A DNA stretch of 64,000 nt from Epiperipatus broadwayi (Eukaryota > Onychophora > Udeonychophora > Euonychophora > Peripatidae), in NCBI GenBank assembly GCA_028023455.1, contig JAQFVV010006273.1, forward strand, positions 1,114,001-1,178,000, written 5' to 3'. A program made the translations under genes and the position numbers. Below the pieces are notes generated by a model. The model was not told the DNA's origin. It searched no databases and worked only from the letters and a program-made list of their open reading frames with translations. Position 1 is the stretch's first letter. Each line of letters opens with the position of its first letter. Below are positions 48,661-61,859 of this stretch, one piece after another.

Positions 48661-48963
48661 ACCGGATGTAAATCAGTTAGCAGTAGCAATAGGAAAAAAT
48701 AGAGTCAAAAGTAGATGAAATGAAGGATAAGCTAGAAAATATGATAAAGTCAGCCAAAATACTAATAATGAACAAAAAAATGAGAATGAATGCACGTATA
48801 TCAATGATGGAAATCATTATGTCAATGCCATCATGGTTAATCAGTTTTTGAAAATTTGTATTTTTTCCAGCCACATAGGGCAAAATCCCATGGAACATCT
48901 TGGTACTCTGAAGAGATATTTTGTGCTTAATAAGCTGAGTGACAAAAGAATGCTCACCATTGC

Positions 48964-49356
48964 ATGCAATCATTTACAGAGTGCTTCACAAGTATGAAAC
49001 CAACAACAATGAATACAGAGTGGCATTGCTCATCAGTTATTGAAATAAAGAACACCAACAAAATATTTTACAGCAGACTTTGCAGGATAAATGGAGACCG
49101 GGAGAGCTGTTTACTCCATTCTTCCATTGACAAGTGGCAAAGCTATGAACGCTCATGGAAAATTTCACTATCAGAGAAACAAATTATCAGGATTGTCAGG
49201 CATAATTTTTCACATAATATGGAGCAAACGCTTATAGGCACTGAAAGAAAAACTGTTGAACAAGTCATTGAATTACTTAATGTGTTTGACAGCACTAGGC
49301 TGAGTTATAAGGCTGAAGATCAGGGATTCAAACCTCTTCTAAAGATCTGGTGGTAA
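48964..49356 (+). pseudogene. gag capsid-like segment
   Basis: The 130-codon frame ends with RSWKISLSEKQIIRIVRHNF, SHNMEQTLIGTERKTVEQVI and ELLNVFDSTRLSYKAEDQGF. A helical block of the type L-S-E-K-x-I-R-x-I-x-x-N-x-S followed by T-V-x-E-L-(I/V)-E-L-L is common at the C-terminal end of Gag capsids of LTR elements. The frame's start is arbitrary. A zinc knuckle was not found after it. Confidence 0.45.
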
Positions 49357-49890
49357 ATATAATTCAATCTAACCCTTAAAGGAATTACTGGGAAAGAAAT
49401 AAGGAGAAAAAAATTTTAAATAGCTCAGAAAGAGCTAAAGTGTCCAGGCAGATTGGAAGAGATTCAGATCTAAATTATCCAAATGAGCACACAGACTTTT
49501 AGTGGGCATTGGGGTAGTGCTCAATTTACCAGCTCAAGTGGCTATATATCCAATAGAAAGAATAATAAAGAACCTCCAGATAAAAACTAATTTAAAAGAA
49601 ATCTAACATGACGGATCTGTCAACTTAACCGAATATTAACGGCCCTGGATTTTGAGAAATGGAGAATGATTTATAAAATGTAATTAAAAAAACCCAAAAA
49701 CAAACAAACAACAAGGCAGGAAAAAAGTAATAATAATAACTGAAGTTTACTATGACTAATTCACACATAATGAATGAGATAAACAAATGGTGATAATAAA
49801 ATAAATGGATGAGGTTATGGATTGATGCATATATGTGTGGGTGTAAATCTGCATGCGAGTATGTATATTAAGCTTTCTCTTTTAATAATG

Positions 49891-50080
49891 TAGCATCAGT
49901 AAGAATCCTGGGCTCATTATCTTTGCTGGATGAAAATTCTCAGTTTATTAGGAACTCTATATTAATAATTATGCCAAGAATCATATAGCATCAGTAAAAA
50001 TCCTCGGCTCCTTATATATGCTGGATGAAAAAATTCCCAGTTTATTAGGAACTCCATATTAAGAATTACATTGAGAATAA
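49891..50080. repeat. 95-bp tandem duplication
   Basis: TAGCATCAGTAAxAATCCT at 49891 recurs at 49986. Matching GGCTC, TTATxTxTGCTGGATGAAAA and CAGTTTATTAGGAACTC blocks follow in each unit. It lies within the decayed interior of the T-family LTR element. Confidence 0.75.
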
Positions 50081-50498
50081 AAATATAAAAAATTAAGAAT
50101 TGCATGTTTTTTATTAAGTTGAATGGACAGTAGAAATGTTCTGACATTCAAGGACTTTGAACCCTATATTAATGTTGGTGTGTATTAATGTCTACTCATG
50201 CTGTAGGCTCGACTTATGAAGAGATTAAAATGGTTTGATCAGCACAAAATCGATCAGATTGAATATGCATCACTTTTGCCTAGTTGTCTCTCTGTGACTA
50301 TCTCACCATCATCTAAAAGGAGGAAAAAATAAAATACATTTATACCATAGAAATTACTGCTAGTAATATCTTTCTTTAATCACAACAGTAAAAATCTAAA
50401 GGTTAAGCATCTTCACCTCAGAAGAATATTTCCCTGGATTTTAATTCTCAAAAACAAGGAGTGGTGTAATGTGCCACTTACATATGGTTGTCATCACA

Positions 50499-50573
50499 CA
50501 TGTATGTATGTATGTATGTATGTATGTATGTATGTATGTATGTATGTATGTATGTATGTATGTATGTATGTAT

Positions 50574-50577
<4 letters not shown>
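50499..50577. repeat. TATG microsatellite
   Basis: About 18-19 uninterrupted TATG units immediately before the AAT array in the 3' LTR. Confidence 0.95.
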
Positions 50578-50610
<33 letters not shown>

Positions 50611-50634
50611 ATAATAATAATAAAAAAAAAAAAA

Positions 50635-50729
<95 letters not shown>
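50578..50729. repeat. ATT/AAT microsatellite array
   Basis: ATT units, then an A14 run, then about 30 AAT units up to the non-LTR fragment. Confidence 0.95.
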
Positions 50730-51840
<1,111 letters not shown>

Positions 51841-52784
51841 GTTCATTAAAGGGTAAAAGTAAAACAAACAAAGAAATTAAAAAAATTAGGTCATCAATAT
51901 TTTTTTTCAAGAAATAAAGGGTAAAATATATATATAACTCGTGAAAGGGTTAATAATTAGTTAAAAATTAGTTAAAAGGCTGTAAAGACTTTTATTTATT
52001 TCATATCAAAAAAGGAAATAGACTAGTTTAAAATTGTGCAATATTTAAAAAGAAAAGGAAAAGAAAGAATTATTACTAGAGAAGTATATTTTGTTAGACA
52101 AAGTAACAATTACTTTATGCTGGACCTTTGTTAATTAGCTATTCTGTAGTATAATTATATTATTTCAATACTTATAGATTTGTTTATTATTTTAGATATT
52201 TTAATTCATAGATTTGTTTATTATTTTAGATATTTTAATTCATTATGCCATTTAACTTAAAAATTTTCTTTTTAATTAAACATTATTACTGCTAAAAATA
52301 GTTGTCTTGCTTAATTTTTATTTCACCAAGCAAATGAATAGCAGTAGCAAATTAAATCTAGATCATTAAAACTTATGTGGTTAACTTTAGATTTAAACAA
52401 AATAAGGGGACAAATAAATAAAATTCTTTTTTATTCTAAAGAGAAGAAAGGTGGAATAAACAAAGAAGGAGGGGGGGGGCTATATACTTATATTCTTCTC
52501 TTACCATGATAATTTCTGAGAAAAAATTATAAATATTTCAAGCACTGGATGCCTAATAAAGCATTTCTTATGAATACTTTTGTCCAGCAGCCAAGTGGCA
52601 TCTGACCAGGAAATATAATGTTGGAATAATATGTGCATATTTTTTCAGTGTTCGGTCAGGAATATAAACTTAAAAGCTAATTAGGTTGTATTTTCTTCTT
52701 GCTTGATGTAACAGTCAAAAATAAATATTATAAACATAACGAAAACTGTTACAATATATATATATATGTAGGCATGTCAAATAT

Positions 52785-54500
52785 ATATCCCTATCATATT
52801 GACAAGAAAATATATTTATTAACCCAACCCTTTTATGATAAATATACATACTGAAACACTAAAAGATATTTACAAAGTAAAAAAAAAATATAACAAAAGA
52901 AAAATTATTAGTTTATCACTATAATAAATGTAAAGCTAGCTGACTATTTACAATATTGTTTACAGATGTATGTGTAAGCCTCATAGTTCATTTCCAGTGA
53001 TAGAGATTCCATTCACTTTGCAGGATCTCCCTTGACTATGTACAAGTTTCCTACAATATATGGAAAAGAACATTCACACAAGAAGATTAATCATTCATAT
53101 AAGTAAACAAATATAACTATTATTGGTTAACAAAAAAAAAAAATAAACAAACTCTGACCTGTAGAAGTGTATTGGCTTAATATGGAATAATATCAAGTAA
53201 AATCTTACCTAATTCCATATTGTCTTGAAGATAATGATCTTAGTGTCAAGTCACTATGCAGGGGGAGCAAACCTAAATTTTATTCAATAAAAAAATGTTA
53301 GACTTTATCTTTTTCCTGTGCTTTCTCAATTTTAGCTACAATGGACTATTTCAAGTGGTAGGTATTTTGGCTCTCAGATGGGGAAGTGAAATGAAAATAA
53401 AACTCTACAAATGTATAAAAAATACATAGCAATTTAAAACTTTCCCTGAATTATTCAGAATAGAGTTCATGGGTTTGGCATGTATTGACTCTTGTAGACA
53501 TGTTTCATAGCTGTTCCAGTCATCCTTTCTTGGCAAGTAATGCATTGCTCATGGGAAATCCTTGCTGGCTTTCTTGTACTGATGTTATTTTCTTCTTCAT
53601 GTTATTATTTCATTTTGTATCCATTTTGAGGTTTGAGATGGCATTTGATGTTTAAGCAGGCATTATGTATAGTTAAACATTAAATCATCACATCTCCTAT
53701 GGTCAGGGCTAATGATATTTCAGTCTCATGGCAATATTAAATTAGCCAAAGTACATCATTTTGCAATTCATGAAACTGTTTGTCATTTAATAAGTTTTAT
53801 GAAAAGTGAATTATTTCATTCCATACATATATATGCTGATAAGCTATTTTTTGATTTTTATTTGTATTCGAATAATTGTATAGTCTTTTTATTTTTAATA
53901 TCTGTTTAAGTCAGCTTGACTAATTTTATTTAATTGCACGAATCTATTAAAAAATTTTTTTGTTTAATTATTGGCTGTACTTTTTTTAATGTTTCTGTCA
54001 TGACAATGGACTATTCAAATAAGTCATCTATATTATCTGATAATTGAACATTCTATTTTCTGACATTGGTATTGTACAGCTCTCAGGTCCTTTTGGAAAA
54101 AGTAAAAAGATGCCAAAAATCAAATATTTGCTTTTATACTGCCCTCGATTCCCATTGTTTAGTAAGATTGCATTTCCTCTTTCATTGATATATATACTTA
54201 TAGTTACATGTGTCATCTTGATTGACAATAAAATAAGATTATATAATAGAATTCTGTTTTCACCTTCCATGTCTCATTACATAGTGACTGGCTTGACATT
54301 AGGTCATTAGTATGTTTATGAGTATAAGTCTAATGACATAAGATATTGACATTTAGTTTATTGTTTGTATCTATACATTTATATGTCTGATCTCCTTAAT
54401 TGGGATTTTTATCTTTCTTTCAGCTGAGGGAATTTAATCTATTGAAACTTTTTCTTAACAATTGCATTTGATAAAATAATCAGTGGTTGTGCATCTATAT
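52785..54500. repeat. long repeat E, copy 2, right part
   Basis: This is the counterpart of 36775-38540 resuming after the LTR element. The homology continues across the insertion in both copies, showing that E existed before either insertion. Open frames inside (53712-53909, 54044-54310) are not conserved in the other copy. Confidence 0.75.
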
Positions 54501-54960
54501 TGTACCGAGACAAAGTTAGTACATGTATATACCCACACACACAAGCAGTGTAAATACTCTATATTTTATTTACTTTCAATTTATGATAAAAATAAATGTA
54601 GTTTTCTTTCAATGCTTTATAAAATACACTATAAAATAAAATGTTAATATTTCTGATTAAATAATTTAAGGCTTTCATATAATCTATTATAATAATATTC
54701 TCTAAAAAATAAAATATAAAGCATCACTAATATGCCATTTTAAATCTCAATAAATGATTTCTACTTGTATATGCCGTGGGGGTAATTAAAAAGGGGTTTA
54801 TTTTAAATTATAACTATAGCGAAAGTTAAAAGCTTATAGAGGTGATTTTGAGATTAAATGCTCGACTTTTAAACTAATGTAAGTTAAATTGTTATCTTAA
54901 AACACGCACGCATGTATGTATAAAAGGTGAATAAGTATGAATTTTTTCTAACTGAGATTG
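54501..54960. other. AT-rich spacer, no gene seen
   Basis: Plain AT-rich sequence to the right of repeat E. No coding or repeat signal was recognised. Confidence 0.4.
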
Positions 54961-54969
54961 CAATGTGAG

Positions 54970-55560
54970 ATTGCATAAACCTAAGATTGCCTCAAGCATA
55001 TGGATTGAATGAACATTACGTAGGACACGGACCCCAACGACAACTCAGAGAATATTGAACTCTGGGTGGAGATTGGATCCTCAGATAATAACCAACCCAT
55101 ATAAATATGAGTCTTAGTCTTTGTCTTTACACTCGGTTACAGTCTTTTTACATTCTTTGTTTTGTTTTGCTTATGCTTATAGTTTTAAATTCCTCCGGAA
55201 GCTACAACTAGAACTTTCTCTTTTTTTGCTATCCAGTTTATCCAATATGATCACTGTGAAATTAACATTTAGAGCGTCGATCATCATGATGGGCTAAGAA
55301 ACCCCTCAGTGATTGATCGACGCTCCGCCGCCAGAACATCTCCACAGCTATGAATGATCAACAACAGTGCCGTCCAAACATCGTACTCTAATCAGTCCAA
55401 GGAAGTTGTCCAAACATACTACGCTGAACTTATATATAAAATGAATAACCATTTATTATGGAAACAGTATCCAACAGGTTCGAACCCTCATCAAATTAGA
55501 AGCAGCAGAAGACTACGCAAATCCTAGGTAAACACTTTATTTCTTTTACGCTCCTATTCA
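54970..55560 (+). promoter_or_regulatory. unique GC-richer block with TATA-like box (gene start or LTR?)
   Basis: This 0.6-kb block is clearly less AT-rich than its surroundings. It has TATAAATAT at 55100-55108 and a pyrimidine-rich TCTTTACACTCGG about 25 bases later. A strong hairpin lies at 55272-55325, and CCTAG followed by GTAAAC occurs near 55530. It could be a host promoter with a first exon or an LTR with leader. I found no second copy and no ORF of note. Confidence 0.3.
55272..55325. other. 12-bp perfect hairpin, GAGCGTCGATCA
   Basis: GAGCGTCGATCA (55272-55283) pairs with TGATCGACGCTC (55314-55325) around a 30-base loop that itself contains GGG...CCC. It is GC-rich for this genome. 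The stem suggests a structured RNA or terminal structure, but I cannot assign it to a family. Confidence 0.45.
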
Positions 55561-56044
55561 TTCTTTACGTAGACTTTAAAAGGCAATCTCATAATTAATT
55601 TAATCTCAACCTTCATAAATAAAAAAAATATAAAAATGATCCGTAATCCCTCATATTTAAATCTTAGGACTTTTTCCTGTTATGAACTTTGATCATAATT
55701 ATTATTTTCTTTCGCAAATAAATTATAACACACACCTAATTTCAAATGTAAAAGAAGGAAATATATTTTATCATCCATGTTTATTATGCATAATATGTTC
55801 TTTTCTGTGCGAGTGCGAGAATGCGTGTATGTGCGTGCAAATAAAGCAATTAATTAATGTTTCATTTTTTATATTCAATAAATTCTTTTTTTATTTAAAC
55901 AAGTCGAGCATTCCTCAAATCATTCTCTATAATTAAAATACATTTTTTTTTTAATTATTATAATCAGCATTTATTCATGCGATTAATTATTTTACTTTTA
56001 AATTTGTCTTTCTTTTTTTTTGTTTTGTTTATTTCTTTAAATTT

Positions 56045-56066
56045 CATCGTGCCGTAAGTCACGATG
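56045..56066. other. small hairpin CATCGTG/CACGATG
   Basis: Seven-base perfect arms around CCGTAAGT. Recorded because it lies in the same unique, less AT-rich neighbourhood as the CCAAT island. Confidence 0.35.
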
Positions 56067-56239
56067 TTTATTTACTATGTAGTTAAGATAGGTTTAAGAG
56101 TTGGGAGGGCCTATTATTAATAAGTATAAGTAAATGTCAATAAAGCTAGTATGAATAATTCTATTGGACTGTATGATAAAGGGGGGATGATATTATAAGC
56201 TTCTAATTTTTTTATATAAGGATGCATAAATCAAACATT

Positions 56240-56540
56240 CGTATTAGCTGCAAATAACCAATGACCCGGTCCAATATTTGGACCGATCTGTAAATCAACC
56301 AAGCTTCTCCTCCATTGGTTATTATTGTGTCTTTTGCCAGAATGATATTCTTGAAACAATTTCATCGCGACCCTGAGTGACCCTTATTGGTCCATGCTGG
56401 GAGTTTGAGCTTATGGGCGGGGATTAGACTTTGAAATCGTTTTGATATGATGTAAGGTGATGCGAGAAATTAAATTGTAAATTAAATCATCGTATCTGGC
56501 GCCCCCTTGTGTTGATAATGAACAACTATCGATATAGGAA
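56240..56540. promoter_or_regulatory. CCAAT-box and GC-box island, promoter candidate
   Basis: Within 300 bases there are CCAAT at 56258-56262 and 56271-56275 and inverted ATTGG at 56314-56318 and 56386-56390. An Sp1-type GGGCGGGG is at 56415-56422. A perfect 8-bp-arm palindrome CGGTCCAA-TAT-TTGGACCG lies at 56267-56285. Clustered CCAAT and GC boxes are typical of polymerase II promoters, and the block is unusually GC-rich for the window. Direction and target gene are unknown. Confidence 0.35.
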
Positions 56541-57329
56541 AATAAATAAAGCTTTACGCTATATCATGTTTGTTTCAGAGCTTTCAATCCCTATATGAAT
56601 GGTTGAATAAGGCGACCAGTCACAATATAATATATGTGTGTATGAGTGTGTGTGTTTACTATCTAAGGAAACAAGTAGTCATTAAACATTATTATTTTTA
56701 CTTTTCACACATTTGTATAACAATTTATGTTTCTTTAATCTTTTTTTCAATACTGCACCTCAATTCACCTATATATGATAACATATATCCAAAAAAAATT
56801 TGATATACAACATTAATTTTCTGCATGACAGGTATGACATTTTTAGAATTATTCACTAATTTATTAATAATATTTGTAACATAAAATATGACATTAAACA
56901 CATTTTTATATATAAATCTTTAAAAAATTTCACTTGAGCATTTGAAATATATGGAATAGATATCCATTTTTACTAGTAATTTTAAGTCCTTTAAACTATT
57001 ATAACTTTTTCTTTATTGATATAAAACATTGTTAATCTGTTCAATCTTATAACTAATTTCAAGCAATTTCTTGGCAAATGTCTCAATATTTTTTTTTTAA
57101 TTTATCAAATTGGTAATGACATAATTTTTCATTACAAAACAAAAAAGATCTAAAACTTGGAATTTTATGCATAATTAGTACTTTTGATTTACAATTTATA
57201 TATCTCCTGTTTGCAATGGTTTGATTATTAAGTTATAACTTAACATATAAATTACAAGTCAAAAGCACCAATTATGCATACGATAGGAAGTTTTAGATCT
57301 TTTTTGTTTCATAATGAAAAATTATGTCG

Positions 57330-57957
57330 TTACCAGTGTGCTAAATTAAAAATATTGACATATTTGCCAAGGAATTACTTGAAGTTAATTATGAAATTGA
57401 AGAGATTAACAATACTTTATATCAATTTAAAAAGTGTTATAATGGTTTAAAGAAGTTGAAGGTTGATAATAAAAAATGGATATCTATTCCATATATTTCA
57501 AATGCTCAAGTGAAAATTTTTAAGGATATATGTAAGAAGGTGTTTAATGTTACATTTTGTGTTACAAATAATATTAATAAATTAGTGAATAATTCTAAAA
57601 ATATCATACCGATCAAGCAGAAAAGTAATGTTGTGTATCAAATTTTTGGTGAATGTATATTATCATATATAGGTGAGTCGAGGTGCAAAAAGATTAAAGG
57701 AATGTGAATTGTTATACAAGTGTGTGAAAAGTAAAAATTATAATGACTTAATGACTGCTTCAGTTTGCTTGGATCATGAAAGGACATGTAAATATAAATT
57801 TAAGTTTCATATTGAAAGTGTTAAAATTCTTCATGAAAAGAGAAATCATAATAAAAGAAAAATTAAGGAGGCAATTTTAATAAATAAAAATAAAATAAAT
57901 AAAATTAATAGACAAGCTGCTAACATTAAAATTTGGGATTCATGGTATTTGAGTTGA
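57330..57957 (+). pseudogene. Penelope-like RT C-terminus plus GIY-YIG endonuclease, frameshifted
   Basis: The sequence reads EIEEINNTLYQFKKCYNGLK, then KKWISIPYISNAQVKIFKDI, NNINKLVNNSKN, then VVYQIFGECILSYIGESR with the IY...YIG endonuclease motif. After a frameshift near 57680 come CLDHERTCKYKFKFH, the conserved histidine/cysteine block, and NRQAANIKIWDSWYLS before the stop. It has the same order as copy 1 but belongs to a diverged subfamily. The catalytic RT palm is missing. Confidence 0.75.
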
Positions 57958-57993
57958 TGATGTTTTCTTCCATTTTGTCTTTTTAATTTAATG

Positions 57994-58034
57994 GCAGTTG
58001 AGAGTGGTTAAGGAATTAACTGAAAGTACTTCAG
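57994..58034 (+). ncRNA. hammerhead-like hairpin at Penelope 3' end, copy 3
   Basis: GTTGAGAGT, a GGTTA/TTAAC-type stem, then TGAAAGTACTTCAG. The GAAAGTACTTC block and the preceding hairpin are at the same place as in copies 1 and 2. The first core box is more degraded. Confidence 0.35.
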
Positions 58035-58334
58035 TAGATTAAAAAGCTGTAGATAATAGTTAATTACCATTATACTTGTTATTTTTATTATAGATGTAAA
58101 TAAAATGCTATCTGGGTACATCCATGTATAACATTCCATTTATATCTGTAGCTGTGAAAATCTTCATTTTGATATATATATTGTACTGGATGAAAGATTT
58201 TGTTTTTGCATATACTGATCACAAGGGCATCACTAGTTCGAAAATTGAAACTAGACATTTATTTTTAAGGGTGGACAGGATATACAAACCTGAATGCACC
58301 AGACTAGCTCAACTAAGCAAATGAGATCTTATGT

Positions 58335-59971
58335 TTTGTTGCAATGGTTGGAAAGATAGCAACATAAAACAAAATCAACTAAGTAAAAATGACTAAATAG
58401 TTTATTAGTAGTATAATTAAATAAACATAAATCTAGATAACAAACTTTAAAATCTTATCTAAAATGCACTACTCATACATTCATCAAAATTAAAATATTT
58501 TAACATTGATTAGAAATGATTTCTGCACATGGTATAATTATATAGTGGAAAGAGTGTGAAAATACTGACAGTAAGAAAAGTACTAGTAAGTATTCAGTGA
58601 TCTCACATAAGAAAAAGGGAATTAGCTTCTTGTTTATAACCCATAGTTATAAAAAGAATGAATCTCTGTATTTGAGATTTCTGAGAGCTTATGCCGAAAC
58701 AGAAGAAATGCAAATGTAGCTTCCAAAACATTAACCAAAAAAAGAGTGTTGAGAGTTATTACTTCCAATCAATTGATTTCCCTCTGAGTGAGACAGGCTA
58801 GGAGCTCATGATCTACTCATTGAGAGGGTTAAAACAGTCGTACGTGTCCCTAATAAATGAATAAAAAGCTTGAAGGAATAAAACTAAAGGCTATTATATT
58901 TTGTAATAGTCTATTTCAAATAATTATAGTTTCATGACATAAGTAGGGCTAATAGAAAAATGGGTCTCAAGCAAGAAGCTAATTAAAGTAGTTTGTAATT
59001 TCCAGACTGCTCTCTATAACAAAAAGGAATGTGAGATTACAATTAAGACTAAACTACCTTACTTATTAAGACTTGAATGAAACATACAGTACAGGTTTGA
59101 AATTAGCACTCATTTAAGAGAAAAGTATAAATGCACAGAAACCGAATTACATAAAATAAAATAAAAACTTTAAACACATGTATATTTAAAAGACAACAAA
59201 TTTAAGACAATTAAATTATTCAAATTGTAGAACATAAAGTATCTTAACAATTTAAATAAATGCTAGTGCACTAGACTTATAAAGTGTGATCTCTTGATCT
59301 GGATTCACTGATGGTAGGCTTGGGCAAGTCAGTTAGTGTTTTCTTTGTAGTTGGTTCTTATGGCATTATAAGCAGTTAATGGAAACATGGGGAGCATAAA
59401 TCTGTCCTGGTGAAAAGCGTAGCACAGCATGGTAGAAGAAAATATCCTTGTAGTAGGTTTAGTGTTCATTCTAAGTAGAATAATTGCCAGATCAGCTTTC
59501 TTTCAGAATATGGAGGAATCGTTCTCTTAGAGTTTTTTGGCAGGAATAGTTTGTGCAAGTGTCTCTCAGAGTTTTTGCACATATCTCTCAGAGCTGTTGC
59601 AACTATATCTCCTAGAGTTGGTGCAACTATATTACAATAGCCTGATTAAGCCTTTTATAGCTGAATCTCTCATATCTGAACCAATTACAATTTTTTTTTT
59701 TAATTAAAATTTATAAAATTCTTCATCTAGCTAACAATAGCTATCTAATTAAAGAAAACAAATTGCCTTATACAGTAAAGTCTTTTTTTTCCATTTCTTT
59801 CTTTTTAATTAATTATTCTTATCAATCTAAATCCCAAATCTGAAAAGCAATTTATTTATACAATTTACTTTTACATAAATAATAATAAAAAAAACTAATC
59901 TTAGTTTTCTCTTTTTTTTTTTTCAAATTAAAAACTAAATATAGCTGAGGGGTTAAAATATAATTCCCACA
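58335..59971 (-). mobile_element. possible solo LTR with TATA promoter and tandem units
   Basis: Read on the minus strand, the segment starts TGTGGGAATTATATTTTAAC (59971 downward) and carries TATAAAAGG (complement of about 59655-59664). It is 1.6 kb, like the other long LTRs here. Just downstream of the TATA box are four imperfect 21-24-bp units (GAGATATAGTTGCA-like) at 59550-59632. The distal end is not certain and no partner copy lies in the window. Confidence 0.35.
59550..59632. repeat. short tandem repeat, four imperfect 21-24-bp units
   Basis: TTGTGCAAGTGTCTCTCAGAG, TTTTTGCACATATCTCTCAGAG, CTGTTGCAACTATATCTCCTAGAG and TTGGTGCAACTATAT stand in tandem. Confidence 0.65.
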
Positions 59972-59999
59972 GTACATTCATATATATTTGTACAAGCAT

Positions 60000-61260
60000 T
60001 AAAAAAAACACTTTTAATCAAGTTTTATAGACAAAATCTAACTTCTATAAATTTATTTTTAGCCCAGTAACACTTCAACTTTGTAATGGTGTTTTAAGCA
60101 TCCATTACAATATATATATAATCTGCACAGTATTTCAATGAATATGAAATATTAAAACAAACAACTTCCCAAAGGTCCTTAATATCAATACACCAATCTA
60201 TTATGAGACTGTTAACCCGTGTAAAAAGACTACAAATGCCATCTCAGATTTTATAGAGAAGGTAAATCTGACTAATGATAATATATAGGCTGAATGTCAA
60301 ACTGATATAAACACAACCTCTTTCAGTATATTAAATATTAAGCTTCACAAGGTAGATATACATGTATTCATTTTTAATTGTTGAGAAATAATAATCTTTA
60401 GTTGTATGTGAAATAATTAATCAATAGCTCTATATGGTTTGGTATAGTGGGAGAATGACAGACTCTAGACGTTAAGTTTCTTCAATTGTAATCAATTCTG
60501 TCACTTCTGGTGCCAAACTTCTTATGACCGTCTAAGCAGTAAAGTCATTCAGTAATTTATTATTTATTTTTACATAGCATTTTAAACTAAATGTATACAC
60601 TGGAATGACAAACTTTTCACTGTTAATATTAGTGCATCAGTCTTGTTATTAATTTATTATTGCATGTGTGTATAAAATTCTATGCTTAACATCAAATTAA
60701 AAGGCTGAAAAAAACCATTTTTATCTGTATTTATTATAATATTAAATGATGTAAATATAATAAACAAAACACACTAGAATAACTTCACAAAGTTAAAAAT
60801 GCCTATATTGTATTGCTATCCAAGTTGGCGGAAGAAGCAGTAAGCTGGCTATAGCAAAGAAATGATTTTTTAAATTTTATACAGGCATTTTTAATTTTGC
60901 AGAGTTATTTTAGTGTATCTTTTTTATTATTTTATGTGTGATAAAATTATTTCAATGATAATAAAATTATTATTTCATTTAACTTTGTTTAACCTTAAAT
61001 GTTTTCATTTAATTAACTCGAAATTATTCAATAATTTTTTATTCAGTATAAAAAAGCGCAATAAAATTGAAAATATCTCTGATTATGTGCTAGTATAAGA
61101 GATGGTAATCATGTGATGATTATTATATCTTGTTAGTGACTTTATAAATAGAAAGCTTATACTGGCTAGTTGCCTTTAAAAGAGTTAGTTTTTATAATTT
61201 TCAGCTAAAAGTTTTAAAATCTGTTTACTAAGATGTGTGAAAATATCTATTTGAAAAATC
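60000..61260. other. AT-rich spacer, no gene seen
   Basis: No repeat partner, domain or exon-like island is recognised. Short open frames such as 60913-61098 are composition-driven. Confidence 0.4.
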
Positions 61261-61267
61261 ATTTTAT

Positions 61268-61377
61268 CTGTTAGCCGAGAGGTCATCGCACCCGCCTTAC
61301 AAGCAAGTAGTTGGTTGCAGACGGGGGTGGGTTCGCGTCCCGGCCGATGCTATGACATATGGGAAAAAAAAAAGAAA
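61268..61377 (+). mobile_element. tRNA-derived SINE (family 1), copy 3, best preserved
   Basis: A box TTAGCCGAGAGG at 61271-61282, CCCGCCTTACAAGCAAGTAG, then B box GGGTTCGCGTCC at 61329-61340, body CCGGCCGATGCTATGACAT and a purine/A tail. It is the most GC-rich 90 bases nearby. It serves as the reference for the copies at 2832 and 34870. Confidence 0.85.
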
Positions 61378-61859
61378 TTGAGAACAAATAAACGCGAAAG
61401 GGGGGGGGGAGGATAGTTTGGTCAATTTATATTTTCAACTATCTTACAAACAAAATATCTACAGAAATGAAAAAAAAAAGCCTATGGTTTATCATAAAAA
61501 ATTTAATCATTAGTCAAAATTATATATATATTTAATAGAACTCATAAAATAAATATATATTACAACCTACAAAATCGATTGAGATTTTCTGAAATTATCA
61601 ATGATGACATAATCAAAATATAATGTCTGAAGTAATAAATAACAATAATAAAATGATAACATGTATGTTGTAACAGATTATAGTTCTTAATCATTGATTT
61701 TTTTCTAAGATACCCTGGTTTTTGTTATCTAGCGTCCTTAAATACTTGTTGCTTATGATGGGTGACCTTTCTAAATGAGTATTCATCTATCTACTATTTT
61801 GCAAATTGCATTTTCAGAGATTGTTTGAATTGACTCACGATGCTTCTGAATATTACTGG

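Larger units (their letters stand above)
56845..58050 (+). mobile_element. Penelope-like element, 5'-truncated, copy 3
   Basis: The left arm 56845-57202 is the reverse complement of about 57244-57598, roughly 355 bp with moderate divergence and a 40-bp spacer. The right-hand strand continues into the GIY-YIG coding remnant and a 3' UTR. Arms are more diverged than in copy 1, so this insertion is older. The inverted part here is the RT C-terminal region, not the 3' end as in copies 1 and 2. Confidence 0.75.

Noticed and set aside
48677-48973. 98-codon minus-strand frame
   Set aside because: It lies opposite the gag-like plus-strand coding. It is a complement artefact of K/E-rich sequence.
55475-55492. 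GGTTCGAACCC as a tRNA gene B box
   Set aside because: The string is a short palindrome. No A box or cloverleaf could be drawn from the preceding 80 bases.
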